Source: Actinokineospora globicatena
Lineage (GTDB): Bacteria > Actinomycetota > Actinomycetes > Mycobacteriales > Pseudonocardiaceae
Length of the DNA: 64,000 nucleotides
Direction of reading: 5' to 3'
NCBI RefSeq assembly: GCF_024171945.1
Contig: NZ_JAMTCR010000005.1
Coordinates: 558,001 to 622,000, forward strand
The position numbers were made by a program, and so were the translations under genes. The notes beneath the pieces were generated by a model. That model made no database searches and had not been told where the DNA came from. It saw only the letters and a program-made list of their open reading frames with translations. This document shows, piece after piece, positions 63,665 to 64,000 of this stretch (positions are counted from its first letter, which is position 1; the number at the start of each line of letters is the position of its first letter).

Positions 63665-64000
63665 TCAGAGGCGGTTTTGGAGGGCGTCGGCGGCGGCCAG
63701 GAGGTCTGCTGCCCAGCGGGAGCCGGGCCTGCGGCCCATGCGGTCGATGGGGCCGGAGACCGACACCGCCGCCACCACCGCTCCCGAGGCGTCGCGCACC
63801 GGGGCTGAGACGCTGGCCACGCCCGGCTCCCGTTCGGCGACGCTCTGGGCCCAGCCGCGGCGGCGGACCTCCAGGAGGGCGCGTTCGCCGAAGACGGCGT
63901 CGGCGAGGAGGCTGCGCTGGGTGGCCGGGTCGGCCCAGGCGGCGAGGACCTTGGCGCCGGAGCCCGCGGTCATCGGCAGGCGCGCGCCGACCGGGACCGT
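63665..64000 (-). CDS. IclR-family regulator, C-terminal 111 residues
   Basis: The gene enters from the right edge. The visible part is the end of the IclR effector domain: VGARLPMTAGSGAKVLAAWA, RRRGWAQSVAEREPGVASVS, APVRDASGAVVAAVSVSGPI and a terminal WAADLLAAADALQNRL. IclR effector domains bind small organic acids. Rv2989, the IclR gene of the syntenic block, stands next to the leuCD operon in M. tuberculosis, where such regulators control leuCD; leuCD would then lie just beyond this window (inference). Confidence 0.9.
   Translation of the reverse strand, partial: TVPVGARLPMTAGSGAKVLAAWADPATQRSLLADAVFGERALLEVRRRGWAQSVAEREPGVASVSAPVRDASGAVVAAVSVSGPIDRMGRRPGSRWAADLLAAADALQNRL

Overview
This is a GC-rich actinobacterial chromosome segment, most likely from a Pseudonocardiales genus such as Actinokineospora or Saccharothrix (inference). 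Supporting signs are frequent GTG/TTG starts, many leaderless genes, XRE/DUF5753 and DUF397 proteins, and a gene order that, from memory, follows the Mycobacterium tuberculosis Rv3029c to Rv2989 block: etfBA, an OlsB-like and a PlsC-like acyltransferase, a cysteine desulfurase, mnmA, a MetE-like protein, ligA, an ACT protein, gatCAB, an LppZ-like lipoprotein, DoxX, a PH-domain protein, ilvBNC, serA, leuB, a FAH-family enzyme, tRNA-Gln/tRNA-Glu and IclR. The conserved backbone is interrupted by accessory insertions.

Layout. 1-2.1 kb: a whiJ-like locus (part of a SAM methyltransferase, an XRE regulator, a DUF397 fusion). 2.3-9.8 kb: electron-transfer flavoprotein, a lipid acyltransferase pair, an MFS exporter, and the tRNA 2-thiolation pair. 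10.3-16.6 kb: an accessory island with a cytoplasmic S8 protease carrying PFGNGV repeats, a TPR-CHAT protease-like protein, and an acyl-CoA ligase. 17.3-24.2 kb: a QueA-like enzyme and an SDR, divergent from a DevS-like kinase and its regulator, then a MacAB-like efflux operon. 24.3-31.4 kb: a threonine dehydratase-like enzyme, a MetE-like protein with a repeat insertion, and a LysR-controlled sdhCAB cluster. 31.4-39.8 kb: ligA, a GNAT, a BKACE enzyme, an ACT protein and gatCAB with an extra small membrane protein. 40-44.6 kb: hydrolase, lipoprotein, hydroxyacid dehydrogenase, DoxX. 44.6-59 kb: branched-chain amino acid and serine synthesis (ilvD, ilvBNC, serA, leuB, cimA). 59-64 kb: FAH enzyme, FAD monooxygenase, HAD phosphatase, two tRNAs and the C-terminal part of an IclR regulator.

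Regulation visible in the sequence. Both ilvB and cimA are preceded by a leaderless leader peptide rich in Ile/Val/Leu, then a pause hairpin, then a hairpin with a T run; these look like two transcription attenuators tuning one pathway. Many transcription units start with a TANNNT box 6-7 nt before the start codon. Strong inverted repeats act as terminators behind most operons.

Two dispersed repeat families occupy intergenic space. One is a foldback element with four copies (two of about 145 bp, two short). The other has three copies, two of which share 128 identical bases in opposite orientation, all built around a palindrome that contains a DnaA-box-like TTATCCACA. The most unusual gene content is the paired S8 protease and TPR-CHAT protein.
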